From Rutidosis leptorrhynchoides (Eukaryota > Streptophyta > Magnoliopsida > Asterales > Asteraceae), in NCBI RefSeq assembly GCF_046630445.1, contig NC_092333.1, positions 98,368,001 to 98,432,000 of the forward strand: a DNA stretch of 64,000 bases, in the 5' to 3' direction. The translations under genes and the position numbers were made by a program. Each line of letters opens with the position of its first letter. The stretch's first letter is position 1. The notes beneath the pieces were generated by a model. That model was not told where the DNA came from, made no database searches, and worked only from the letters and a program-made list of their open reading frames with translations. This document shows, one piece after another, positions 35,709 to 51,579 of the stretch.

Positions 35709-38700
35709 CATAGTAATGAACTCCGATTTCCCCACGATTCGTTCCGCATGCTTGTTGTGAACGTAAGCCTCTATTTGAATCTCACCAAGCTTTACAAGAA
35801 AATCATTAGTAATAATCATACGTAACAATCCTAATCGTAATGCCGGATGTTGACTCTTTCGACTTAAAGCATCTGCGACCACATTCGCCTTGCCTGGATG
35901 ATAAAGTATCTCGCAATCGTAATCTTTCACCACATCCATCCATCTACGTTGACGATAATTCAAATCTAATTGATCAAAAAGATGTTTCAAAATTTTATGA
36001 TCCGAATAAATCGTACACTTGACACAGTACAAGTAGTGGTGCCAAATTTTCAATGCATGTACAACTGCCGCCAACTCAAGATCATGAGTCGGATATCTCG
36101 TCTCGTGTTTCTTTAATTGTCGAGAGGCATAAGCGATGACTTTACCTCTTTGCATTAGAACACAACCGATCCCATTTAAAGACGCATCACAATAAACCGT
36201 CATATCTTCTACACCTTCCGGCAACACTAACACCGGAGCTTGACATAACTTTTCTTTTAACAATTGAAAAGCAATTTCTTGCTCATTCTCCCAATTAAAT
36301 CTAGCGTTCTTTCTCGTCAATTTCGTCAACGAAGAAGCAATCTTAGAAAAGTCTTGGATAAATCGACGATAATAACCGGCCAATCCGAGAAAACTTCGGA
36401 TTTCCGTGGGCGTAGTCGGTCGTCCCCAACTCTTCACCGTCTCTATCTTCCCCGGATCTACTTGAATACCGTCCTTGTTCACAATATGACCAAGGAATTG
36501 AACTTCCCTTAGCCAAAATTCACATTTAGAGAATTTAGCATACAACTTCTCCTTCCGCAACGTCTTCAACACACACTCGGTTCATAAGATCCATGAATGC
36601 CGCCGGTGCTTTCGTAAAACCAAAAGGCATAACTACAAACTCAAAATGCCCATAACGCGTTCGAAAAGTCGTTTTCTCAATATCTTCCTCGCGGACCCGC
36701 ATTTGGTGATAGCCGGACCGTAGGTCAATTTTAGAGAAATACGTTGCACCTTGGAGTTGGTCAAACAAATCATCAATCGAGGCAATGGATAACGATTCTT
36801 GAACGTCACTTTTTTTAACTCCCGATAATCGATGCACATCCGCATACTACCATCCTTCTTCTTTACGAATAAAACCGGAGCGCCCCATGGCGAAGCACTC
36901 GGTCGAATGAAACCCTTCTCAAGCAACTCTTGGGTTTGATTTAACAACTCTTGCATTTCTGTTGGAGCTAAACGATAAGGAGTTTTAGCAATGGGGGTAG
37001 CCCCCGGAACCAACTCAATGCGAAATTCAACTTGTCTTTCCGCCGGAACACCCGGTAACTCATCCGGAAAAACGTCTTCAAATTCACTTACCACCAGAAT
37101 TTCACGAATGGATGGTGGCTCATCTCGAGTATCAACAACATGGGCAAGAAAACCCATGCCACCACTAACAAGGAAACGACATGCCCGTGTAAAAGTGCAT
37201 ATCGGTACAAGTCTTCTTCGTTTATCCCCGTGAATAATTAACTCTCCCCCACTTGGGGTCTTTACCCGAATAAACTTATCATGGCATGCAATATCGGCTC
37301 TATAACGATCGAGCCAATCTATACCAACAACGATATCAAAATCACCCAAAGTCATCGTAATGAGATCGATTTTAAAACGTTTGGCACCAAACACAACATT
37401 ACAATTTTTACACACATCAACCACTAGCGCCGTCTTGCCATCCGCTATTTCAACTTCTACCGGACAACTTAAATTAACTAGCAGTTTATTTAACTTAGGC
37501 ACAAATCTTGGAGAAACAAATGATAAATTAGCACCACTATCAAATAGGATTCGTGCCGGATTAGAGTTAACCATGAAAGTACCTGAGACAACTTCGTTTG
37601 ATCGCTTGGATTCATCATTCATCATCAAATAATTTCGTCCTCTAGCCATACCCGCCGCCTTCTCTAACCGTTTAACATGGTCGGTGTTCAAGTCGGGACA
37701 CTCCGATTTTCGGTGCCCTTCTTTGTTGCAATTAAAGCAAGTGAGCTTGTTTGTTGAAGGAGGCTTTGTACAATCCTGAGCCAAATGACCTCGTACTCCA
37801 CAATTGTAGCAAGTAGGGATAAAGTTCCCGAAACCTCCTTTCTTCACACTATTTACACTTTCGGAACCTTTCTTGTTTTTCTTGTTTGAAAAGTTCGATT
37901 GACTCGAACCTTCGAATTTTCTCTTCGAGAAAGAGAAGTCGCTTCTTTTTGGAACCTCCGGCTCGAAACCCCGAGCTAATTCAAATAACTCATCAAAAGA
38001 CTTAGCCATTCCCCGACTAATCTTACCCTTCAACTCATCGTTCATGGTACGGTAGAAATCTTGCATCAACTTACGATCGTCACCAACATACTCCAGACAA
38101 AAATGAGTCTTTGCCAAGAAGGTAGACTTGAGAGTAACCAAGTCCATTGAACCTTGTCGCAAATTGTGCAACTCATCCCGGATTTTATCAAGGTCAGAAG
38201 GAGTTCGATATTCTTTGAAGAATTCCTTTTTAAACTCTTCCCACGTCAAGCTCATGCATTGCTCCTCCCCATATAATTGGATTTTATCATCCCACCACAT
38301 CTTGGCCTCTTCACGTAACATGCTAGAACCGTACCTCGTCTTCTTCTCGGGAGGACATTCCGCGGTACGGAAAGCCCCCTCGATATCAGAAATCCAACAC
38401 GTGCTTTTCAATGGATCCCTCACCCCGTTAAACATAGGAGGTTGAGCATCCTTGAAGTTTTTGTAATGGAAGTCCCGCCTTCCATTCCCACCGTTACCAT
38501 CACCCCTTCGCCACGAGGATGAATGTTTCTAGCTTCTAATGCCTCCTCGATCGCGGCATTCATTCGCTCATTTATCATTTCGGTCACTTGCCCATCAACC
38601 GATTCTTGGAAAACCTTTCGAACATCGTCAAGAAATTCCGTTTTTAGCCTTTTAAAGATGGCCTCAACCTTGGCCGTGAGTTCAACGTCCTCGCTCCTGC

Positions 38701-38739
38701 CTCCTTCATTGGTATCATGTCCATTTCTCATCTTCATTC
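35709..38739 (-). pseudogene. C gag-pol (broken, lacks integrase)
   Basis: Recognisable parts in sense order: gag ([10 protein letters not shown] region), two zinc knuckles ([14 protein letters not shown] and [14 protein letters not shown]), protease motif LFDSGAN, reverse transcriptase ([17 protein letters not shown]) and RNase H ([16 protein letters not shown]). It ends within the region after RNase H where the B-type LTR intervenes. About three breaks are present. Sequence differs clearly from family A, so it is a separate Ty3/gypsy family, probably also chromovirus-like. Confidence 0.88.
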
Positions 38740-39101
38740 TATAAAATGAAGTAAATTAAATAACGATCGAAAAGACATGACACAATATACATGAACACCA
38801 CACCGTCCCATCTTGCTCAACAATCATCGTACATTTCTTGTTCGACGCGATTTGAACCCGTAACAATGGTAGCTAATCATTGTTACACGATCACGTCGCA
38901 TTAACTCGCTAGTACAATGTCTATCTCGCTTGATGATTGCAAAACACAACACAAAAAAATAATCACATAGTTAGTTCACCTAAAACTAGGCACTAACCAA
39001 TCCCCGGTCTGACCCGTCTCCTACAAGTCCCGCATAACGCGCATACACAATAAAGTCTAAGTCTATGCACCTATCTCAAGTCGCCTAAATCCCTTAGACC
39101 A
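38740..39101 (-). other. C untranslated leader between primer site and gag
   Basis: About 360 bases between the primer-binding site and the first gag codon. No coding frame or repeat is seen. Unlike family A, there is no extra gene here. Confidence 0.6.
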
Positions 39102-39114
39102 TGCTCTGATACCA
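39102..39114 (-). other. C primer-binding site (tRNA-iMet)
   Basis: Sense TGGTATCAGAGCA, two bases inside the LTR end, complementary to initiator tRNA-Met. Confidence 0.9.
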
Positions 39115-39714
39115 CTTGAAACAACCCAACCCGTAATCAACCGGATAATTTTTTTTTATAATTAATCAACAATTTACGCCCAAAATAATTGGTTACATAA
39201 CGTAAACCATTTCATACAACCCACTTGAACGTACAACATGTTTAAAGTTTACATCACGGGCACGAAGACCCTTAATCAAAAGTAATACAAATTCGACCCA
39301 TATTTGATAGTTTTAAACCAAACGACACTCGAGCATGGTTTGGGGCTAAACTACCCAAAACGCTAGGTCGACTTCCAAAAAGCTTCCACAAGCATCAATA
39401 TTGGAATATCTAATTCCCGACAACCCCTTTCCCTTTATCCGCGTTCGTACCTAAAAAGTAAACAACGAGAGGGGTAAGCAAAGCTTAGTGAATGCAATAA
39501 TTATACATATACATATATAACTTACCCACTTGCAACACTTACACAATTCCGCATACATACTAGCATTTCAATTAGCATACCATCTTAAAGTATAACGCTA
39601 AACCTCCGATAACACACGCTAGTATAGCAATATATAATATGCTATAACACAATACACAAACATTGATGTTCACAACATCCATTAGTACTCAAATTCCAAG
39701 GCTAGCCCTACGAA

Positions 39715-40000
39715 TGGTATCGTCAACATCGAACTTAATCCCCATTCGTCCCAATAAATGTGGTATCGTCAACACCGAACTTAAACCCACATATGAGGTA
39801 TCGTTAACATCGAACTTAAACCCTCATCAACTAACGTCACTACAATAGTGGTATGGCTTCGTCAACATCGAACTTTAAATCCATACATGAGGTATCTTCA
39901 ACATCGAACTTAAACCCTCATCAAAACGAACAAACAATATACTCTAGGATATGGTATCGTCAACATCGAACTTTAACCCATACCCCACAAGCAAATAAAT
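39715..40000. repeat. Minisatellite, about six 40-60 bp units
   Basis: Units share GGTATCGTCAACATCGAAC followed by TTAAACCCNCAT-like spacers of variable length. The same array type is seen at 766-933. Confidence 0.85.
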
Positions 40001-41030
40001 CATATACCTACATATATAATTATTCCACTCACCTTAAAACGTCGGTGGTGATTTAACACTTCCGTATGCTTCGAGTAAGGTACCTAATACATTAAGTACA
40101 CATTCAATACACAACTTGTGGAACTAACCACATTACTTACACTTGAGCATTTAATGACCCAATTGCATTAAATAACTCAACTACACTAAAACCGCCCATA
40201 AATGGCCAAGACTCATCTTAAATCACTAAAGCAAGTGATTTAAAGTCTACTAACCTTAACTAACACAAACTTAGAGTATTTCATACCCATTTCACCCAAT
40301 TAGGTCAACCATTACCCATTTTAGCACTTAGACTCATAATTTAAGTCACACTTAACCCATTTACAAGTCTTTCAACATTAAACAAGTGTGTTGGTGACTA
40401 ACAACACCATTTGAACTTACAACCTCAATTCATAAGACCAACATCGAACTTAAACCCTCATCAAAATGAACAAACAATATACTCTAGGATATGGTATTGT
40501 CAACATCGAACTTTAACCCATACCCCACAAGCAAATAAATCATATACCTACATATATAATTATTCCACTCACCTTAACACGTCGGTGGTGATTTAACACT
40601 TCCGTATGCTTCGAGCAAGGTACCTAATACATTAAGTACACATTCAATACACAACTTGTGGAACTAACCACATTACTTACACTTGAGCATTTAATGACCC
40701 AATTGCATTAAATAACTCAACTACACTAAAACCGCCCATAAATGGCCAAGACTCATCTTAAATCACTAAAGCAAGTGATTTAAAGTCTACTAACCTTAAC
40801 TAACATAAACTTAGAGTATTTCATACCCATTTTACCCAATTATGTCAACCATTACCCATTTGACCCATTTTAGAACTTAGACTCATAATTTAAGTCACAC
40901 TTAACCCATTTACAAGTCTTTCAACATTAAACAAGTGTATGTGTTGGTGACTCATAATTTAAGTCACACTTAACCCATTTGAACTAACAACACCATTTGA
41001 AACTTACAACCTCAATTCATAAGACCAAAC
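39901..41030. repeat. 540-bp direct tandem duplication in the C LTR
   Basis: ACATCGAACTTAAACCCTCA starts at 39901 and again at 40441, exactly 540 bases later. The two units then run in parallel to about 41,030, with few substitutions and small insertions in the second. It probably arose by unequal exchange between minisatellite units. Confidence 0.9.
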
Positions 41031-41469
41031 CCTAGGTTATAGCTATTAGGGTTTCCTAGCTATTAGGGTTTCCTTTCATCAATATTACCCAAATTCACCC
41101 ATTTAACTCCCAAATGGGTCTCACAAGACTCAAATGGCCAAAACCCTAGCCATAAATTAAATAAAACTCAAAACATGGAGTTAAGACTTACCAATACTAT
41201 CAAGTCGTAGCTAAGAACGATGAGAACAAATTTCTTATTTGCTCCAAAGATCGAATCACAAGTCTTCACCTTCGAATCTCATTTTTAATCCAAATGGGTT
41301 TTATGTTTTGGAAGAGAAAATGGAAAGAAAAGAGAAAAGAAAAAGAATTAAATGAGATAAGTGGCTGAGACTTAAAGTCTAAATCAGATCTACACGCGAA
41401 AAGACGAATATACCCTTGAACTCCACCTTTTAAAAACAATTTCCAGAACCAGTTTGTCCAGATGGTCGC

Positions 41470-41474
41470 GGCGC
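41470..41474. other. Target site duplication of A4 (GGCGC), left copy
   Basis: GGCGC precedes the left LTR and is repeated at 55049-55053 after the right LTR. The target lies in a GC palindrome of the C LTR. Confidence 0.92.
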
Positions 41475-45033
<3,559 letters not shown>

Positions 45034-45050
45034 GTTGGTATCCGAGCGTT
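45034..45050 (+). other. A4 primer-binding site region
   Basis: GTTGGTATC followed by a GC-rich segment directly after the 5' LTR, the same position as in A1 and A3. Confidence 0.75.
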
Positions 45051-45242
45051 GGTCTTAGAGAACCAGAAAATTTTCATTAGTGTGTCTTATCGAGTTTGTT
45101 AGGATGCATTAGTGAGTCTGGACTTCGACCGTGTTTTCTTTAAAAATGATTGCTTAACATTTTTGTTGGAAACTATATATTATTAACATGTAAATATTAT
45201 GTGATATATTAATCTCTTAACATGTTTGATATTGTGTGATAG

Positions 45243-45849
45243 ATGTCTACCTCTATCACAAATCCTATTGACTCACCTAATAATAACGAAGAGTCGAATA
45301 TATATTGGCAAGATTCACAAGTTCCCGAAGAACCGGAAGAAGAGGAAACGGAACCGGAAGAAGAGGAACCAGAAGAAGAGGAACCGGAAGAAGAAGAGGT
45401 TCCGGAGGGGGAATAGTAGGAACCACAGAAAACCGGTCAAATAAAAGAAAATCCTCAACCAATGGACCAAAGTTAATAATGGTCAATGGTGTTTCCGCTA
45501 AGGAAGCAAAATATTGGGAAAATTGCCAATTTTTCGATGAATCGGATCCTGATGAGGATTCCGATGATGTTATAGAAATTACCCCGACCCAATTTAATGA
45601 GGCAAAAGAAAATAATAAGGGAAAAGGCATCAAAGTAGAGAAATCTGATTCCGACCCCGATGAACTTTATATGTACCGTCAACACCCGTATTTTCAATAT
45701 CGTGACAATAACCCGGGAACCTCTAAACCACCAGTTTTTCTAAACCAATGTGGAAAATGACGACTCGTATTAGAGGAACATCATATATCCCTAGAAGATT
45801 AGGAAAAAGAACCAAGTTCGAAGAAGAAGAAATCAGTGATTCAGATTAA
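45243..45849 (+). pseudogene. A4 acidic ORF (broken)
   Basis: Homologous to the 204-aa acidic ORF of A1 and A3: an opening MSTS-like start, Glu-Pro repeats, then the VNGVSAKEAKYWE segment and a basic tail. It carries about one break. The Glu-rich repeat block differs in length from A1 and A3, showing that this tract varies. Confidence 0.8.
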
Positions 45850-45951
45850 AGGGGTGTGAGCATGTTGTGTAATAAATGTATTGTAGTGTGCTTGTACTTT
45901 TATGTTCTATGTAAAAATTGCTTGTATTGTTTGTTATTACGAATCTAATCC

Positions 45952-46640
45952 TTGTCTATTTTACAGTATAAAAACAAAATGGACGTTAAGGGTAGACAAC
46001 CGAATATTTTAGAAGACCTACCAGACGATATGATTGAGGAAATCTTGTCTAGAGTCGGTCAGAATTCATCAGCATATTTAGTTATGGCGAAATTAACTTG
46101 TCAAACATTTGAAAGACTTTTCAGAAATGCCTTAGTTTATAAAAGGCTTTCCTTTGATAGGTGGGGTATATCACATTGGGGAGACTTTAAGTTACGTCGT
46201 GTTTTCTTTAAAACGTTAAATGCGGGGAACCCAAATGCAATTTTACGCTACGGGTTAAGAACCTATTTTGACTCAACATATCCCAACATAGGATTTTGTG
46301 AATTAGAAAGAGCTTCTAACATGCAACATAAAGAAGCATGTTATGCTTACGGGTTAGTGATGTTCGCTTCTTACCAAAGTGAGAAAAAGAACATCGGATT
46401 GCAGCTTTTAAATAAAACTTTCCCACAAGTGACGGATTCAGTAGTTGGGGTGAGAAACAAGGTTTTAGAATTATTACGGGGCTGTTGGACATTACGAAAC
46501 CCTCGTCCTTTTGATGACATTACAACATGCTGCCTAGCTAATGGTCATAACGGTTATTTTTCCACAAGACCAAGGATGAGAAGTAGTCTTAGTAAAACCA
46601 GAATGCATGACTTGTTTCTGGACTTATGAATTACGTGTCT
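45952..46640 (+). pseudogene. A4 F-box gene (mostly open, about one break)
   Basis: Third copy of the element F-box gene, clearly diverged from A1/A3 but colinear: F-box with NILEDLPDDMIEEILSRVG, then GNPNAILRYGLRTYF and MQHKEACYAYGLVMFAS. The F-box and repeat regions are better conserved than the surrounding untranslated DNA appears to be. The upstream tract TGTCTATTTTACAG is retained. Confidence 0.82.
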
Positions 46641-46959
46641 TTATTTCCTTTGCTGAACAACTTGCGTATTAACTAGATTTATCTTCAAAACTGTCCTGTA
46701 TCATAGTGTACTATATTTCATGTTATATGTAATATAGCGAAGTTGTAAGTTTGAAGAATATTTGTATGTGATATATTATTATAATCAGTTTTTCATATGG
46801 AATTGTAGTAGTTGAATTGTATATTAGCTACTAAGTATGAACTTAACGGGTAGGTAGTACCCGAATTTAAAATTATAAAACGCTAATATGAAGAAAAAGC
46901 TTTTATAAATGAGTTCATATTATGCTACAAGATACTATTGACTACTCTTAATATTCTGT

Positions 46960-49900
46960 ATGATTAAATTATTTCATTTGACTATTTTGAAGGAAATGGC
47001 ACCGACTACTCGACACACCTTGAATATGAGCGAAGAGGAATTTCGTGCCTTTCTTGCTTCAAACATAGCCGCAGTACAGGCCGCGCTACATACCAACAAT
47101 AACTCTGAATCTAGCAATACAGCTAACGGCGCAAGAAATCATGTAGGATGCTCCTACAAGGAATTCACTGCCTGTAAACCTTCAGAATTTGATGGGACCG
47201 AAGGACCAATCGGATTAAAACGGTGGACCGAGAAAGTTGAATCGGTGTTTGCCATAAGTAAGTGTGCTGAAGGAGACAAAGTGAAGTACGCTACGCATAC
47301 CTTCACAGGTATTGCGTTAACATGGTGGAATACCTATCTAGAGCAAGTGGGATAAGATGCTACTTACGCGCTACCGTGGTCAGCATTCAAGCACTTGATG
47401 AACGAGAAGTACCGTCCCAGAACCGAGGTCAATAAGCTCAAGTCAGAACTTAGAGGGTTACGAACACAGGGATTCGATATTACTTCGTACGAAAGACGAT
47501 TCACAGAATTGTGCCTATTGTATCCGAGAGCATTCGAAGATGAGGAAGAGGAGATCGACGCATTTGTGAAAGGGTTACCGGAGAGAATCCAAGAAGATAT
47601 AAGTTCACATGAGCCTGCCTCCATACAAAAGGCATGTAGAATGGCTCACAAACTAGTGAACCAGATTGAGGGAAGAATTAAAGAACAGGCGGCCGAAGAG
47701 GCCAACGTGAAGTTAGTCAAAAGAAAGTGGGAGAAAAACGGTGATAAGAGTCACCAAAATAACAACAACTATCCCAACAATCGCAACATCAATCGCAACT
47801 ACAACAAACGGCACAACAACAATAACAACAACAACTACAACAATCATCCCAACAACAATAACAACCGCAACAACAACAACAATCAGAAGCAGCTATGCCA
47901 AAGGTGTGAAAAGTATCACTCGGGGTTTTGCACCAAATTTTGCAACAAGTGTAAAAGAAATGGTCATAGCGCGGCGAAGTGTGAGGTCTACTGACCAGGG
48001 GTTAACAGAACGACAGGAACAAATGACGTCGAAACGAGTAATGGCAGAGCAATTAGTGTCGGAGCAAGTTATGCCAATGTAGTTTGTTATAAATGTGGAA
48101 AACCGGGCCACATTATTAGAAATTGCCCGAACCAGGAGAACACGAATGGACAAGGCCGCGGAAGAGTTTTCAATATTAATGCGGCAGAGGCACAGGAAGA
48201 CCCGGAGCTTGTTACGGGTACGTTTCTTATTGATAATAAATCTGCTTACGTTTTATTTGATTCGGGTGCGGATAGAAGCTATATGAGTAGAGATTTTTGT
48301 GCTAAATTAAGTTGTCCATTGACGCCGTTGGATAGTAAATTTTTACTCTAATTAGCAAACGGTAAATTAATTTCAGCAGATTATATATGCCGAAATCGAG
48401 AAATTAAACTGGGTAGCGAAATATTTAAGATTGATTTGATACCAGTAGAGTTAGGGAGTTTTGATGTAATAGTTGGCATGGACTGGCTGAAGGAGATGAA
48501 AGCAGAGATCGTATGTTACAAAAATGCAATTCGCATTGTACGAGAAGAAGGAGAACCCTTAATGGTGTACGGAGAAAAGGGCATCACGAAGCTACATCTT
48601 ATTAGTAATTTGAAGGCACAAAAACTAATAAGAAAAGGTTGTTATGCTGTTCTAGCACACGTCGAGAAAGTACAAACTGAAGAAAAGAGCATCAATGATG
48701 TTCCCGTCGCAAAAGAATTTCCCGATGTATTTCCGAAAGAATTACCGGGACTACCTCCACATCGATCTGTTGAATTTCAAATAGATCTTGTACCAGGAGC
48801 TGCACCAATAGCTCGTGCTCCTTACAGACTCGCACCCAGCGAGATGAAAGAACTGCAAAGCCAACTGCAAGAACTATTAGAACGTGGTTTTATTCGACCA
48901 AGCACATCACCATGGGGAGCTCCTGTTTTGTTTGTCAAGAAGAAGGATGGTACATTTAGGTTGTGTATTGACTACAGAGAGTTGAATAAACTTACCATCA
49001 AAAACCGTTATCCACTGCCGAGAATTGACGACTTATTTGATCAACTACAAGGCTCGTCGATTTATTCAAAAATCGATTTATGTTCTGGATATCATCAAAT
49101 GCGAGTAAAGGAGGATGATATTCCAAAAACTGCTTTTAGGACGCGTTATGGTCATTACGAGTTTATGGTTATGCTGTTTGGATTGACTAACGCACCAGCT
49201 GTGTTTATGGACCTTATGAACCGAGTGTGTGGGCCATATCTTGACAAGTTTGTCATTGTTTTCATCAATGACATACTTATTTACTCAAAGAATGATCAAG
49301 AGCACGAAGAACATTTGAGAAAAGTGTTAGAAGTATTGAGGAAAGAAAAACTGTACGCTAAGTTTTCAAAGTGTGCATTTTGGTTGGAAGAAGTTCAATT
49401 CCTCGGTCACATAGTAAACAAAGAAGGTATCCAGGTGGACCCGGCAAAGATCGAAACCGTTGAAAAGTGGAAAACCCCAAAAACTCCGAAGCATATACGT
49501 CAATTTTTAGGATTGGCTGGTTACTACAGAAGATTCATCCAAAATTTCTCCAAAATAGCAAAACCCTTGACTGCATTAACGCATAAAGGGAAGAAATTTG
49601 AATGGAAGGATGAACAAGAGAAGGCATTTCAGTTATTGAAGAAAAAGCTAACTACGGCACCTATATTGTCATTGCCTGAAGGGAATGATGATTTTGTGAT
49701 TTATTGGACGCATCAAACAAGGTCTCGGTTGTGTATTAATGTAACGAACGAAGGTGATTGCTTATGTGTCTAGACAATTGAAGATTCACGAGCAAAATTA
49801 TACAACTCACGATTTAGAATTGGGTACTGTTGTTTTTGCATTAAAGACTTGGAGGCATTATTTATATGGGGTCAAAAGTATTATATATACCGACCACAAA

Positions 49901-51544
49901 AGTCTCCAACATATATTTAATCAGAAGCAACTGAATATGAGACAACGCAGGTAGATTGAACTGTTGAATGATTATGATTTTGAGATTCGATACCACCCGG
50001 GGAAGGTGAATGTGGTAGCCGACGCTTTGAGTAGAAAGGACAGAGAACCTATACGGATAAAAGCTATGAATATAATTATTCGTACTAACCTTACTACTCA
50101 AATAAAGGAGGCACAACAGGGGGTTGTAAAAGAAGGAAAGTTGAAGAATGAGATACCCAAAGGATCAGAGAAACATCTTAATATTCGGGAAGACGGAACC
50201 CGATATAGGGCTGATAGAATTTGGGTACCACGGTTTGGAGATGTGAGAGAAATGGTACTTAAAGAAGCATATAAAACCAGATATTCAATACATCCCGGAG
50301 CAGAGAAGATGTATAAAGATCTCAAGAAACACTTTTGGTGGCCGGGTATGAAAGCCGATATTGCTAAATATGTAGGAGAATGTTTGACGTGTTCTAAGGT
50401 CAAAGCTGAACATCAGAAACCATCAGGTCTACTACAACAACCTAAAATCCCGGAATGGAAATGGGAAAATATTACCATGGATTTCATTACTAAATTGCCA
50501 AGGACTGCAAGTGGTTATGATACTATTTGGGTAATAGTTGATCGTCTCACCAAGTTAGCACACTTCCTGCCAATGAGAGGAGATGACAAAATGGAGAAGT
50601 TGGCGCGATTGTATTTGAAGGAGGTTGTCTCCAAACATGGAATACCCGTCTCTATTATCTCTGATAGGGATGGTAGATTTGTTTCAAGGTTCTGGCAGAC
50701 GTTGCAACAAGCATTGGGAACTCGTCTAGACATGAGTACTACCTATCATCCACAAACTGATGGGCAGAGCGAAAGGACAATACAAACGCTTAAAGACATG
50801 CTACGAGCATGTATTATTGATTTCGGAAACAGTTGGGATCGACACCTACCGTTAGCAGAATTTTCCTACAATAACAGTTATCATTCTAGTATTGAGATGG
50901 CGCCGTTTGAGACACTTTATGGTAGAAAGTGCAGGTCTCCGATTTGTTGGAATGAAGTGGGGGATAGACAGATTACGGGTCCAGAGATAATACAAGAAAC
51001 TACCGAGAAAATCATCCAAATTCAACAAAGATTGAAAACCGCCCAGAGTCGACAAAAGAGCTACGCAGACAGTAAAAGAAAAGATATAGAGTTTGAAATT
51101 GGAGAAATGGTCATGCTTAAGGTTTCACCTTGGAAAGGCGTTGTTCGATTTGGTAAACGGGGGAAACTAAATCCAAGGTACATTGGACCATTCAAGATTA
51201 TAGATCGTGTCGGACCAGTAGCTTACCAACTGGAGCTACCTCAACAACTTGCGGCTGTACATAACACCTTCCACGTCTCGAATTTGATGAAATGTTTTGC
51301 TAAAGAAGATCTCACTATTCCGTTGGACGAAATCCAAATCAATGAAAAACTTCAATTCATTGAAGAACCCGTCGAAATAATGGATCGTGAGGTTAAGAGA
51401 CTTAAGCAAAGCAAGAAACCGATTGTTAAGATTCGATGGAATGCTCGTAGAGGACCCGAGTTTACCTGGGAGCATGAAGATCAGATGAAGAAGAAATACC
51501 CGCATCTATTTCCAGAAGATTCGTCAACACCTTCAACAGCTTAA
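46960..51544 (+). pseudogene. A4 gag-pol (broken)
   Basis: All domains of the A3 polyprotein are recognisable in order, from gag ([16 protein letters not shown]) to the chromodomain-like tail ([18 protein letters not shown]). About six breaks are present. Divergence from A3 is visibly greater than between A1 and A3, in line with an older insertion or a separate subfamily. Confidence 0.9.
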
Positions 51545-51579
51545 AATTTCGGGACGAAATTTATTTAACGGGTAGGTAC

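Larger units (their letters stand above)
39117..41474 (-). repeat. C 5' LTR, inner part
   Basis: The sense LTR ends ...GGGTTGTTTCA at 39117 next to the primer site. It contains a minisatellite of GGTATCGTCAACATCGAAC-type units (39715-40000) and a 540-bp tandem duplication. At 41474 it is interrupted by A4 and resumes at 55054. Confidence 0.85.

Noticed and set aside
39715-40000. CRISPR-like array
   Set aside because: Repeats are imperfect, spacers are related to each other, and this is plant LTR DNA.
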